Origin: Fructobacillus broussonetiae | GTDB taxonomy: Bacteria; Bacillota; Bacilli; Lactobacillales; Lactobacillaceae | Assembly (NCBI RefSeq): GCF_018437275.1 | Contig: NZ_JAAMFK010000002.1 | Coordinates: 121,190 to 185,189, forward strand | DNA length: 64,000 bases | Direction: 5' to 3' | In this document: piece by piece, positions 47,514 to 56,906 of the stretch | How the letters are laid out: every line of letters begins with the position of its first letter | Numbering within the stretch: position 1 is the first letter of the stretch | Notes under the pieces: model-generated | The model's input: only the letters and a program-made list of their open reading frames with translations | Databases searched by the model: none | Told to the model about the DNA's origin: nothing | Program-made: the position numbers and the translations under genes

Positions 47514-48578
47514 ATGGCTGAAACGATTCAAGAACTCTACCTCCACAACCCAATGATTAAAAAACGTTGGGAGAACTTCTTGAAGGACCGTGGTATCACG
47601 GTGTTTGCTGATCAGGAAGTTGACACGATTGATCAGACAATTGGACTTTTTGATGAACAGGACAACCTGGTTGGAACTGGTTCCATCGCGGGTAAGACCA
47701 TCAAGTACATCGCCGTTTCTGACGATGGCTCAGGTGAGTCTGGTTCACGCTTTAATCAACTGGTTTCAGCCTTGGAGATGAAGCTGGCAGAAGCCGGTCA
47801 TTTTCAAATCTTTGTCTTTACAAAGCCCCAGTACGAAACGAGTTTTCAGCACGTCGGCTTTAACACCTTGGCAAAAACTGATTACGGTCTGATTCTTGAA
47901 AAGGGAACGCCAAACATTGACACCTACCGCAAGGGCTTGCCCCAAAAACCGGAAGGTGCCAAGAGTACGGTGGCCATCGTGATGAACGCCAATCCCTTTA
48001 CGAAGGGACACCGGTACTTGGTTGAAAAGGCAGCAAAGGAAAACGACTGCGTGTACGTCTTTGTTGTGAACCAAGACGTATCACTCTTTACCACACAAGA
48101 AAGAACGCAGCTGGTTGAAGAAGGAACGAAGGACTGGGATAACGTGCTTGTCGCCAACGGTGGTGACTACATGGTTTCTTATTTGTCTTTCCCCGCTTAC
48201 TTCATTAAAGACCAAGACAACGCCATCAAGTACCAAACCGCTTTGGATGCTTCTTTGTTTAAGAACCAGTTGGCAAAGCCACTAGGTATCCAAACGCGTT
48301 ATCTCGGGACGGAACCAACGTCTCACACTACTAATCTTTATAACGAAACGCTCAAAACCATCCTGCCACCTGAAGTAGATGTAAAAGAAATTCCACGTCT
48401 AACTGCCGGTAGCGGGCAGAATGTGGTTTCGGCAAGAGAGGTCCGGGCTTTGATTAAGGACGGTTCCATTGAGCCTTTGGCACAGTATGTGCCTGAGACA
48501 ACGGCGAACTTTATCAAAGAAAACCTTGACTTGTTGCAGAAGCGAATTTTGAAAGGACAGAAAATCAATGGAAATTAA
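47514..48578 (+). CDS. citC: Citrate lyase ligase CitC
   Basis: [Citrate (pro-3S)-lyase] ligase acetylates the phosphoribosyl-dephospho-CoA arm of the acyl carrier subunit, activating the lyase. The 354 residues comprise an N-terminal GNAT-like domain (about 1-130) and a nucleotidyltransferase domain with VAIVMNANPFTKGHRYLVEKA and the EYLGTEPTSHTTN-like segment. It starts six bases after citM and overlaps citD by 11 bases. Confidence 0.94.
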   Translation: MAETIQELYLHNPMIKKRWENFLKDRGITVFADQEVDTIDQTIGLFDEQDNLVGTGSIAGKTIKYIAVSDDGSGESGSRFNQLVSALEMKLAEAGHFQIFVFTKPQYETSFQHVGFNTLAKTDYGLILEKGTPNIDTYRKGLPQKPEGAKSTVAIVMNANPFTKGHRYLVEKAAKENDCVYVFVVNQDVSLFTTQERTQLVEEGTKDWDNVLVANGGDYMVSYLSFPAYFIKDQDNAIKYQTALDASLFKNQLAKPLGIQTRYLGTEPTSHTTNLYNETLKTILPPEVDVKEIPRLTAGSGQNVVSAREVRALIKDGSIEPLAQYVPETTANFIKENLDLLQKRILKGQKINGN

Positions 48579-48861
48579 GCAAACAGCCATGGCTGGTACG
48601 CTGGAATCATCTGATATCCAAATCGTATTGAGCCAAGGTTCAAATGGCATCGAATTTGATCTTACGTCAGACGTAATGAAGCAATTCGGTGACGACATCA
48701 AGCAAACAATCGAAGATGTCTTGAAGGCATTTAAGATCGACTCAGCCATGGTAAAAGTGGTTGACAAGGGGGCTTTGACGCCTGTCATTAAGGCACGTGC
48801 CATCACGGCTTGCCAACGTGCCTTGGACATGAAAGATCAACCACAATGGGAGGTGCTCTAA
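48568..48861 (+). CDS. citD: Citrate lyase acyl carrier subunit (gamma)
   Basis: 97-residue acyl carrier protein. Ser14 in AGTLESSDIQIVL is the expected attachment site of the triphosphoribosyl-dephospho-CoA group. The C-terminal KARAITACQRALDM helix is family-typical. It overlaps citC by 11 bases and citE by one base (TAATG). Confidence 0.95.
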   Translation: MEIKQTAMAGTLESSDIQIVLSQGSNGIEFDLTSDVMKQFGDDIKQTIEDVLKAFKIDSAMVKVVDKGALTPVIKARAITACQRALDMKDQPQWEVL

Positions 48862-49772
48862 TGGCTGCAGATGAACGACTACGCCGAACAATGATGTTCG
48901 TTCCTGGTAACAACCCAGGTTTGATTAAGGACGCCGGAATCTTCGGTGTTGACTCAATCATGTTTGATTTGGAAGATGCCGTTTCAATGACGGAAAAGGA
49001 TTCAGCCCGTTACTTGGTCTACGAAGCATTGCAGACTTTTGATTACGGAAACGCTGAATTGGTTGTTCGTATCAACGGATTGGACACGCCATTCTACGAA
49101 AACGATATCAAGGCCATGGTTAAGGCTGGTATCGACGTTATCCGTTTGCCAAAGACGGAATCAGCAGAAATGATTCACCAATTGGAAAAGTTGGTTGAAG
49201 ATGCTGAAAAGGAATTCGGTCGCGAAGTTGGTTCAACGAACTTGATGGCTGCCATCGAATCAGCTATGGGTGTCGTTAACGCCTACGAAATCGCTTCAGC
49301 TTCTGATCGTATGATCGGAATCGCTTTGTCAGCCGAAGATTACACGACTGACATGAAGACGCACCGTTACCCAGACGGAAAAGAATTGGAATACGCACGT
49401 AACGCTATCTTGCACGCTGCCCGCGCTGCTAAGATTGCTGCCTTCGATACTGTCTTCACGAACTTGGATGACATGGAAGGCTTCGTTCGCGAAACTGAAT
49501 ACATCAAGCAACTCGGATTCGATGGTAAGTCATTGATTAACCCTCGTCAGGTTGCTCCTGTTAACAAGGTTTACGCACCTACTCAAAAGGAAGTTTTGAA
49601 CGCTCAAAACGTGATGGCTGCTATCGAAGAAGCTAAGCGTAAGGGTTCAGGTGTTATCGCCATGAACGGTCAAATGGTTGACCGCCCTGTTGTTTTGCGT
49701 GCAGAACGCGTTATGAAGTTGGCTAAGGCTAACAATTTGCTCGATGCGGAGGGAAATTACATTGAAAAATAA
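48861..49772 (+). CDS. citE: Citrate lyase beta subunit
   Basis: Citryl-ACP lyase, cleaving citryl-ACP to oxaloacetate and acetyl-ACP. Start at ATG 48861 ([19 protein letters not shown]), coupled to citD by TAATG. 303-residue TIM-barrel with [20 protein letters not shown], the Mg-binding glutamate region [17 protein letters not shown] and [11 protein letters not shown]. Confidence 0.96.
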   Translation: MAADERLRRTMMFVPGNNPGLIKDAGIFGVDSIMFDLEDAVSMTEKDSARYLVYEALQTFDYGNAELVVRINGLDTPFYENDIKAMVKAGIDVIRLPKTESAEMIHQLEKLVEDAEKEFGREVGSTNLMAAIESAMGVVNAYEIASASDRMIGIALSAEDYTTDMKTHRYPDGKELEYARNAILHAARAAKIAAFDTVFTNLDDMEGFVRETEYIKQLGFDGKSLINPRQVAPVNKVYAPTQKEVLNAQNVMAAIEEAKRKGSGVIAMNGQMVDRPVVLRAERVMKLAKANNLLDAEGNYIEK

Positions 49773-51300
49773 TGTCAACCGGGAAATCCCCGATCAAATT
49801 TTGAACGATTACAACTACGAAGGATTCAAGTCAGCCGAATTCGGTAACCCTGAAATCCAACGTGTTGCACCTAAGGTAACGGCCCAAACTGGTCCTTCAA
49901 AGATTGTTGAATCAGTTAAGAAGGTTGTTGCTGACACGCTTGAAGATGGAATGACGATTTCATTCCACCACCACTTCCGTGAAGGAGACTACGTCTTCAA
50001 CATGGTTATGCGTGAAATCATCGACGCTGGTTACAAGAACTTGACGTTGGCACCTTCATCATTGACGAACGTCATGAACGACATCGTTGTTGAAGCCATC
50101 GAAAAGGGAACTGTAACGAACATCACGTCATCTGGTATGCGTGGTTCATTGGGAGACGCCGTATCACACGGTGCCTTGGAAAACCCTGTTATCTTCCGTT
50201 CACACGGAAACCGTGCCCGCGCCATCGAATCTGGTGAAATCAAGATTGACGTTGCCTTCTTGGGTGTACCAAACGCTGACGAAATGGGTAACGCCAACGG
50301 TATGAACGGAGACACTGCCTTTGGTTCATTGGGTTACGCTTTGATTGATGCGCAATACGCTGACAAGTTGGTCTTGTTGACGGATAACTTGATGCCATAC
50401 CCAAACACGCCTGCTTCAATCAAGCAAACGCAAGTTGACTACGTGGTTAAGGTAGACGAAGTTGGTAACCCTGACAAGATCGGTTCAGGTGCTACTCGTT
50501 TCACGAAGGACCCTAAGGAACTTCAAATCGCCCAAATGGTTAACGATGTTATCGTTAACTCACCATACTTCAAGCAAGGATTCTCATTCCAGACTGGTTC
50601 TGGTGGGGCTGCCTTGGCCGTTACGCGTTTCTTGCGTAAGGCAATGATTGAAAACCAAATCAAGGCATCATTTGCTTTGGGTGGAATCACGAAGCCAACG
50701 GTTGACTTGTTGAACGAAGGATTGGTTGAACGCATCATGGACGTTCAAGACTTCGATAAGGGTGCTGCTTCATCAATGAAGAACTCACCTAACCAACAAG
50801 AAATCGATGCATCATGGTATGCTGACCCAGCTAACAAGGGTGCCATGGTTGATAAGTTGGATGTTGCCATCTTGTCTGCTTTGGAAATCGACACGAACTT
50901 CAACGTTAACGTTATGTCAGGTTCTGACGGTGTTATCCGTGGAGCCATCGGTGGTCACCAAGACGCCGCTACTGCTAACTTGACGATCATTTCTGCACCA
51001 CTTGTACGTGGACGTATTGCAACGATCGTTCCTGAAGTGACGACGGTTATCACGCCAGGTGAATCAATCGATGTTGTTGTTACGGAATTGGGTATCGCAA
51101 TTAACCCTAAGCGTAAGGACTTGATTGACTCATTGTCAAAGGTTCCTGGTTTGCCAATCTTCTCAATCGAAGAATTGCAACAAAAGGCCGAAAAGATGGT
51201 TGGCGCTGCCAAGCCATTGGAATTCACTGACCGCGTTGTTGCGCTGGCTGAATACCGTGACGGTTCTTTGATCGACGTTATCAAGCAAGTGAAGGACTAA
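49762..51300 (+). CDS. citF: Citrate lyase alpha subunit
   Basis: Citrate:acetyl-ACP transferase subunit. The start is assigned to TTG 49762 (reads [14 protein letters not shown]), because GGAGGG at 49749-49754 is well spaced from it and other CitF proteins begin at this point; an ATG at 49744 would precede the ribosome-binding site. The 512 residues include [35 protein letters not shown] and the CoA-transferase-like [16 protein letters not shown]. It overlaps citE by 11 bases and ends the citMCDEF operon. Confidence 0.95.
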   Translation: MKNNVNREIPDQILNDYNYEGFKSAEFGNPEIQRVAPKVTAQTGPSKIVESVKKVVADTLEDGMTISFHHHFREGDYVFNMVMREIIDAGYKNLTLAPSSLTNVMNDIVVEAIEKGTVTNITSSGMRGSLGDAVSHGALENPVIFRSHGNRARAIESGEIKIDVAFLGVPNADEMGNANGMNGDTAFGSLGYALIDAQYADKLVLLTDNLMPYPNTPASIKQTQVDYVVKVDEVGNPDKIGSGATRFTKDPKELQIAQMVNDVIVNSPYFKQGFSFQTGSGGAALAVTRFLRKAMIENQIKASFALGGITKPTVDLLNEGLVERIMDVQDFDKGAASSMKNSPNQQEIDASWYADPANKGAMVDKLDVAILSALEIDTNFNVNVMSGSDGVIRGAIGGHQDAATANLTIISAPLVRGRIATIVPEVTTVITPGESIDVVVTELGIAINPKRKDLIDSLSKVPGLPIFSIEELQQKAEKMVGAAKPLEFTDRVVALAEYRDGSLIDVIKQVKD

Positions 51301-51311
51301 TCTTCTTCATT

Positions 51312-51342
51312 AAAAGGGCCAGTTTCTAACTGGTCCTTTTTG
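51312..51342 (+). terminator. Terminator after citF
   Basis: AAAAGGGCCAGTT/ACTGGTCCTTTTT stem; separates citMCDEF from citXG. Confidence 0.85.
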
Positions 51343-51502
51343 CTTACTAAGTCAGGTCTGGACTATAGTCCAGCCTTGGCGTACATATGAGGGTATGGCC
51401 AAAGCCCTATACCATACGGTGGCCTAAACGGTAGAATTTCTTTTGAAATAAGAATATCTCTGCTATATTAGAATATATACAAACTTAGGTAGGAGACGAT
51501 TT

Positions 51503-52912
51503 ATGAGTCTTTTGGAAAACGTATTTGCAGGAGGAGAGACGGTCACGTTAGACAGCGTGCTCGAAAACCGCGAATGGCGGTCAAATCTGCAAAAGCAATT
51601 GGAAGAAAAGCACCCGCACGACACGATTTTAGCCATCAAGCTAAACATTCCAGGTGCCATTAAGAATAGTCCTGCCTTAAAACAACTCTTTACGGCCGGA
51701 TGGCGGATTTTTATGGCGCGCTTGTCCTTCTGGCCAGTGCGTTACGTAAAGGTTCTAAAAGACCGTGTGACGGGTCCTGAAGGATTCTTAGTGGTTGCGG
51801 GTCCGATTACCGAAGTGAAGAAGGAAGCGATTCGCTTTGAACAGCACTTCTTCTTAGGCCGTCTCTTTGACATCGACGTCATGGCGAAGAATCAGGATGA
51901 CTACCAGTTGTCCCGTCAGGCTTTGGGCTTTAGCCCACGTACTTGCCTTGTCTGTGATGAAAACGCAAAGCTATGTGCGCAGACGCAAAAACACGATTTG
52001 GAAGAACTCCAAACGGCCGTCAATGACTTTTACCAGGAATACTTCGTAAAAGACCCTGTCATCCCAGCCTGGGATAAGAAGGCGGTTGTGAACGCCGCAC
52101 TTTTTGCCTTCTTGGCCGAGGCCTCAACGACGCCAAAACCAGGTCTCGTTGATCCTGCTTCCGTTGGTTCACATAACGATATGGACATCTTCTCGTTCAT
52201 CGATTCCTCCATTTCGTTGGAAGGGTACTTTGGATCCTGCTTTGATGCCGGACGTGAATTTCATGGTAGCGATTTGAAGGCTTTGCTTTTGAAGATTCGC
52301 CCTTCTGGTATTCGCGCAGAGGAGGCGATGTTTATCGCCACCGACGGCGTGAACACGCATAAGGGAGCCATCTTTACCGTCGGCATCTTCTTAGCCGCCT
52401 ACGGTTATGCGAGTCGTAACTATCAGGATCCATCTTTGTCCTTTGTCTTGGACGTGGTGGCTCAGATGGGCGCAGACCTCGTGGCAAAGGAACTGGCACA
52501 AGAAAGCGTACACGACATGACGGCCGGAAAGAAGCAGTATGAAGAGTACCGTTTTACCGGTGTTCGTGGTGAAGTTGCTGGTGGCCTGGTTCCACTTGAA
52601 AAAGTCGGCTTGCCTGAACTTCGACGGAGCTCGGGGGACACCAATGCCCGCCTTTTGAACGCCCTCATGCACTTAGCAGCGAACATCAACGACTCAACGT
52701 TGATAAAGCGTTCAAAAAATCCCGAGATTCAAAAGAAAATGGCTGAATACTCACAGAAGTTCTTTGAACTTGGTGGGGCGGATAGCGATGCCGGAATGGC
52801 GTACTTGAAGGAGCTCGACGAAGCCTTCATCAAGGAAAACCTCTCCATTGGTGGCGCGGCAGACTACTTAATCTTGACGGCCCTGGTTGGGCGGTTAACT
52901 GGCTTAATCTAA
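51503..52912 (+). CDS. citXG: CitX-CitG fusion for citrate lyase prosthetic group
   Basis: A single 469-residue protein carrying both prosthetic-group enzymes. Residues 1-180 are CitX (holo-ACP synthase), with FEQHFFLGRLFDIDVMAKN and a cysteine-bearing RTCLVCDENAKLCAQ. Residues 190-469 are CitG (triphosphoribosyl-dephospho-CoA synthase), with LAEASTTPKPGLVDPASVGSH, FSFIDSSISLEGYF, EAMFIATDGVNTHKGAIFT and LRRSSGDTNARLLNALM. It follows a terminator and has its own TATATTAG-type -10 near 51465. AGGAGACG precedes ATG 51503. Confidence 0.94.
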   Translation: MSLLENVFAGGETVTLDSVLENREWRSNLQKQLEEKHPHDTILAIKLNIPGAIKNSPALKQLFTAGWRIFMARLSFWPVRYVKVLKDRVTGPEGFLVVAGPITEVKKEAIRFEQHFFLGRLFDIDVMAKNQDDYQLSRQALGFSPRTCLVCDENAKLCAQTQKHDLEELQTAVNDFYQEYFVKDPVIPAWDKKAVVNAALFAFLAEASTTPKPGLVDPASVGSHNDMDIFSFIDSSISLEGYFGSCFDAGREFHGSDLKALLLKIRPSGIRAEEAMFIATDGVNTHKGAIFTVGIFLAAYGYASRNYQDPSLSFVLDVVAQMGADLVAKELAQESVHDMTAGKKQYEEYRFTGVRGEVAGGLVPLEKVGLPELRRSSGDTNARLLNALMHLAANINDSTLIKRSKNPEIQKKMAEYSQKFFELGGADSDAGMAYLKELDEAFIKENLSIGGAADYLILTALVGRLTGLI

Positions 52913-52918
52913 TCAATT

Positions 52919-52952
52919 AAAAAGACCGTCACTCGTTGGCGGCTTTTTTTCA
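52919..52952 (+). terminator. Probable terminator after citXG
   Basis: Imperfect AAAAAG-CCG-C/GGCGGCTTTTTTT stem followed by a T-run, ending just before the next ribosome-binding site. Confidence 0.55.
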
Positions 52953-52967
52953 ATAAAGGAGACGAAC

Positions 52968-53756
52968 ATGGCATTTTTTAAGACAACGGATGGTGTTTCA
53001 ATTAATTATGAAGACCGCGGTGGGGAAGGGCCGGTTGCGGTCTTGCTCTCAGGCTTTTCTGGTATTCAAGCAGAATGGGTTTACCAAATCGAAGCCCTAC
53101 AAGAAAAGGGCTTTCGGGTCGTGACGATGGACTGGCGTAGCCACGGTCGTTCACAACGAACGTCAAAGAACCTCCGAATTGGTCGTTTGGCCGCTGACCT
53201 TCGTGAATTGGTGTTGAAGCTTGATTTGCAGGATATGACTCTTGTTGGACACTCCATGGGTGGGGCTGCTATTTTTGCTTACTTGTCACTCTTTGGTGAA
53301 GATCGAGTAAAAAAGGTAGTTGTCATCGATGAATCACCTAAACTTTTGAATGATTCTGAATGGTCAGCCGGACTCTTGAACATGAATTGGAATACTTTCC
53401 TTGTGATGGTCAACACTTTCATTCATCAAAAGCTCACATACTCACCCGTTTCTGAAAGTTTAAAAGATAACTTGCAGAAGGAAAAAATGGCTTATCCATT
53501 TGATTTTGATTTAGCTGTTCCGCTTTTAAAAAATCACCTTTTGGAAGATTGGCGCGAGAACATTTACGATTTAAAGGCACCAATGCTTTACGTAGCAGGA
53601 GCAAAAAGCCCGTTGTTTAGGGATTCTTACTACCAGGAATTCGAAGGATTATTTGGAGAAAATGATCAATTGACCGTGATTGAAAATGTGGGACACCTGC
53701 CTCACATCGAAAAGCCTGAAAAATTTAATGAAGAATTTTTCAAATTTATAATGTAA
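52968..53756 (+). CDS. Alpha/beta hydrolase in the citrate cluster
   Basis: The 262-residue cytoplasmic hydrolase has the nucleophile elbow LVGHSMGGAAIFAYL (Ser about residue 94), oxyanion-hole segment LLSGFSGIQAEWV and catalytic histidine in VGHLPHIEKPEKF; an acid is likely in DESPKLL or the strand before AGAKSPLF. Such fold members include esterases, thioesterases and proline iminopeptidase-like enzymes. It lies between citXG and the transporters, an uncommon neighbour in known citrate clusters. A role in releasing acyl groups is possible but unproven. AAAGGAG precedes ATG 52968. Confidence 0.8.
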   Translation: MAFFKTTDGVSINYEDRGGEGPVAVLLSGFSGIQAEWVYQIEALQEKGFRVVTMDWRSHGRSQRTSKNLRIGRLAADLRELVLKLDLQDMTLVGHSMGGAAIFAYLSLFGEDRVKKVVVIDESPKLLNDSEWSAGLLNMNWNTFLVMVNTFIHQKLTYSPVSESLKDNLQKEKMAYPFDFDLAVPLLKNHLLEDWRENIYDLKAPMLYVAGAKSPLFRDSYYQEFEGLFGENDQLTVIENVGHLPHIEKPEKFNEEFFKFIM

Positions 53757-53818
53757 ACCTTCACAATATATGTTATATTATTCAAGTGAAATAATTATAT
53801 AACTGAGGTTTAGTAATC

Positions 53819-55132
53819 ATGTCAGAAAACGAAACAAGCCCAAAGGGCTTCTTTGGAAAATTTGAGAATAAACTCAATATTGATGGGATTGGCGGAATCG
53901 CCTTCATCATCATGTTGATTATTCTTGTAGGTGTTATGCAATTGGGGGCCTTCCCTAAGAACATGATGGGGGCACTCTTCATCATGGTCAGCTTGGGTGG
54001 TATTTTGTACTACTTGGGTGCGAACCTTCCAATTGTTAAGACGTACTTGGGTGGTGGATCTGTCTTCACCACGATGGTTGGTGCCGTTCTTTCAGGAACG
54101 GGTGTCGTGCCACACTCAACGGTCGTAACGGTTAAGTCATTCATGACTGGAACCAACTTCTTGGAATTCTACATTGTGTCTTTGATTATCTCAGCCATCT
54201 TTAAGATGGACCGTAAGATGGTTTTGAAGGCCGCTGTTCGTTTCTTGCCAGTTGCGTTCTTGACGTTGATCATCACGTTCTTCATCGTCGGTGGTGTTGG
54301 AACGGTGCTTGGACTTAGTTTCCAACACACGTCACTCTTCATCACCTTCCCAATGATGGCTGGTGGTGTTGGTGCCGGAATCGTACCATTGTCAACGATT
54401 TACGGTGCAGCCATGCACGTCCCATCAGGACAAATCTTGTCACAACTTTTCCCACCACTTGTTTTGTCTAACTTGTTGGCCATCATCGTTGCTGGATTGA
54501 TTTCAGAAAACACGAAGGGCTCAAAGTTGAACGGTAACGGTGAATTGTTGAAGCAAGACAGCCATGGTGAAGTGAAGGGTGTTGAACCTGCTCACTTGGA
54601 TAAGCAACAATTGCTTGTTGGTATGATGACGGCCATCTCCTTCTACATGATTGGATCAACGTTGCACAAGTTGATTCCTTCAATTAACTCATTTGCCTTC
54701 TTGATCTTGCTTGCCATCATCATCAAGGCTTTGGGAATCGTGCCACACTACTATGAAGAATCAGTCGTTATGTTTGGACAGTTGGTTGTCAAGACGTTGA
54801 CGCACGCCATCTTGGCCGGTGTTGGTCTTGCTTTGCTTGACTTGTCATCACTTCTTTCAACGTTCTCATGGGCATTGGTTATCTGTGTTATCGTTTCAAT
54901 CATCTCAGTAACGTTCTTTGGTGGTTTGCTTGGTAAGCTCTTTGGCTTCTACCCAGTTGAATCAGCAGTTACTGCTGGATTGGCTAACAACTCAATGGGT
55001 GGAACTGGAAACGTTGCCGTTTTGTCAGCTGCCAACCGGATGAACTTGATGGCCTTTGCACAGATGGGTAACCGTATCGGTGGAGCCATCGTCTTGGTTA
55101 TCGCTGGATTCTTGATTACCATCTGGGGTTAA
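53819..55132 (+). CDS. citP: 2-hydroxycarboxylate transporter, CitP-like (copy 1)
   Basis: A 437-residue secondary transporter with about 11 membrane helices and the two 2HCT re-entrant loops: MAGGVGAGIVPLSTIYGAAM and NNSMGGTGNVAVLSA. The conserved arginine-bearing AQMGNRIGGAIVL ends the protein. It resembles Leuconostoc CitP more than copy 2 does in the KAAVRFLPVAF and GLISENTKGSKLNGNGELL segments. CitP exchanges citrate with lactate, generating membrane potential. TTTAG-type weak ribosome-binding site; the start is unambiguous by homology. Confidence 0.9.
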   Translation: MSENETSPKGFFGKFENKLNIDGIGGIAFIIMLIILVGVMQLGAFPKNMMGALFIMVSLGGILYYLGANLPIVKTYLGGGSVFTTMVGAVLSGTGVVPHSTVVTVKSFMTGTNFLEFYIVSLIISAIFKMDRKMVLKAAVRFLPVAFLTLIITFFIVGGVGTVLGLSFQHTSLFITFPMMAGGVGAGIVPLSTIYGAAMHVPSGQILSQLFPPLVLSNLLAIIVAGLISENTKGSKLNGNGELLKQDSHGEVKGVEPAHLDKQQLLVGMMTAISFYMIGSTLHKLIPSINSFAFLILLAIIIKALGIVPHYYEESVVMFGQLVVKTLTHAILAGVGLALLDLSSLLSTFSWALVICVIVSIISVTFFGGLLGKLFGFYPVESAVTAGLANNSMGGTGNVAVLSAANRMNLMAFAQMGNRIGGAIVLVIAGFLITIWG

Positions 55133-55160
55133 GATTTAAAAACAATTAAATTTTTTCAAT

Positions 55161-55196
55161 AAGAGTTGCCTCGTAAAGGGGCGACTCTTTTATTTT
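55161..55196 (+). terminator. Terminator between the two 2HCT genes
   Basis: AAGAGTTGCC/GGCGACTCTT stem followed by TTATTTTTATTT. Confidence 0.8.
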
Positions 55197-55302
55197 TATT
55201 TAAGAATGCGACGATTTCTGGAATTTGTAGCTTAAAAATTGAGTTAGCTGGTGTTATACTATTCCAGGTATTGCCAAAAAAGAATAAATACAGGAGTGTA
55301 TT

Positions 55303-56613
55303 ATGTCTGAACAAAATTCAGAAAACGGTCTTTTTGCAAAGATCAATGAAAAAGTTCAAGTGACTAATATCGGTGGAGTAGCCTTCAGTTTGATGTTGCT
55401 TCTCTTGATTGCCGTATTGAGCTTGAACGCATTGCCTAAGAACATGGGTGGTGCATTGTTTGCCTTGGTTATCCTTGGAGGAGTTTTCTTCTTCGTAGGT
55501 AACAACACACCAATCTTGAAGTCATACTTGGGTGGTGGTTCTGCCTTGGCCGTTGTTGCTGGTTCAGCAATGACTGCTATGGGAATGGTTCCTGCACCTG
55601 CAGTTGCTGACATCAAGTCATTTATTTCCAACACGAACTTCTTGGAATTCTACATTGTGGCTTTGATTTGTTCAGCTATCTTGAAGATGGACCGTGACTT
55701 GTTGTTGAAGTCAGCTGTGCGTTTCTTGCCAGTTGCCTTCGGTGCGATGATTATTGCCTTCTTCGTTACCTCATTTGCTGGAATGGCAATGGGATTCAGC
55801 TTCAAACACGCTGCCTTGTACATCTCATTCCCAATGATGGCTGGTGGAATTGGTGCGGGAATCGTGCCACTTTCTGCTTCATATGCTGGTGCTTTGCACC
55901 AATCAGCCGGTGACATCTTGAACCAATTGTTCCCAGCCGTTGTTATCGCCAACTTGTTGGCCATCATCGGTTCATCACTTTTGGTTAAGTTCACGGCTAA
56001 GTCAAAGATGAACGGACAAGGTCAATTGTTGAAGACTTCTGAAGACATGGGTTCAAAGAAGAAGGAAGAAGCACCTGCCATGAACAACAAGCAACTGTTG
56101 AACGGTATGATGGTTGCTTTGACGTTCTACATTATGGGAAACATCTTGTTCCACTTCATCCCACAGATTAACGCTTTCGCCTTCATGATCCTCTTGGTCA
56201 TCTTGGCTAAGGCCTTCAACTTGGTTCCAAAGTTTTACGAACAATCAGCTGCTATGTTTGGTGGTATGATTACGTCAGCTACGACGCCAGCTTTGTTGGC
56301 TGGAATTGGTTTGGCACTTGTTGACATGAACAAGTTGCTCCAAACGGTTACTTGGCAATTGGTTGTCTGCTCATTGATCTCAGTTATCACAATCGGTATT
56401 GCTGGTGGTTTGCTTGGTAAGCTCTTCGGACTTTACCCAGTTGAATCAGCCATCGCCGGTGGTATGATTAACAACTCAATGGGTGGTACGGGTAACGTTG
56501 CTGTTTTGTCAGCTTCTGACCGTATGGGCCTCATCGCCTTTGCCCAAATGGGTAACCGAATCGGTGGTGCCATCATCTTGGTCTTGGGTGGATTGCTCAT
56601 TACCATGATGTAA
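55303..56613 (+). CDS. 2-hydroxycarboxylate transporter (copy 2)
   Basis: A 436-residue paralogue of the preceding transporter, with the same topology and motifs (MAGGIGAGIVPLSASYAGAL; NNSMGGTGNVAVLSASDRMGL; AQMGNRIGGAIIL). The central cytoplasmic loop differs (KMNGQGQLLKTSEDMGSKKK). A distinct substrate such as malate (MleP type) or another 2-hydroxycarboxylate is plausible. It has its own leader after a terminator, AGGAG at 55292, and a codon bias towards GTT/GCT typical of highly expressed genes. Confidence 0.88.
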   Translation: MSEQNSENGLFAKINEKVQVTNIGGVAFSLMLLLLIAVLSLNALPKNMGGALFALVILGGVFFFVGNNTPILKSYLGGGSALAVVAGSAMTAMGMVPAPAVADIKSFISNTNFLEFYIVALICSAILKMDRDLLLKSAVRFLPVAFGAMIIAFFVTSFAGMAMGFSFKHAALYISFPMMAGGIGAGIVPLSASYAGALHQSAGDILNQLFPAVVIANLLAIIGSSLLVKFTAKSKMNGQGQLLKTSEDMGSKKKEEAPAMNNKQLLNGMMVALTFYIMGNILFHFIPQINAFAFMILLVILAKAFNLVPKFYEQSAAMFGGMITSATTPALLAGIGLALVDMNKLLQTVTWQLVVCSLISVITIGIAGGLLGKLFGLYPVESAIAGGMINNSMGGTGNVAVLSASDRMGLIAFAQMGNRIGGAIILVLGGLLITMM

Positions 56614-56627
56614 TCATTTCAAAAGTC

Positions 56628-56659
56628 AAAGCCTTTCGCGGATGCGAAAGGCTTTTTTT
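56628..56659 (+). terminator. Terminator closing the citrate island
   Basis: AAAGCCTTTCGC/GCGAAAGGCTTTTTTT. Confidence 0.9.
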
Positions 56660-56906
56660 GTGCTCAAATTTCTAATTGAGTTCTTTTGTTTGTGTATTTT
56701 AATCATCGCAACCTTATTAACAATGGTTCAAAATGGTTGGAAACGTTGATAATCGATATTTACGGGTCTGACTGGGGAAAACAACGCCGAAAAATTAGAA
56801 TTGTTCTAGTCACAAACGTTAACTTTTTGTCATGGTAGTGGTAAAACAGAAATGGAGTAACTTTAAAAAATACGAGCATTTAATAAAAGATTGGAAGTGT
56901 TTTTTG
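56660..56906. other. Spacer upstream of the surface-protein cluster
   Basis: AT-rich, no convincing gene. It contains one copy of the dispersed CGGGTCTGACT motif at 56763 and no clear promoter; an in-frame ATG at 56832 lacks a ribosome-binding site. Confidence 0.5.
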
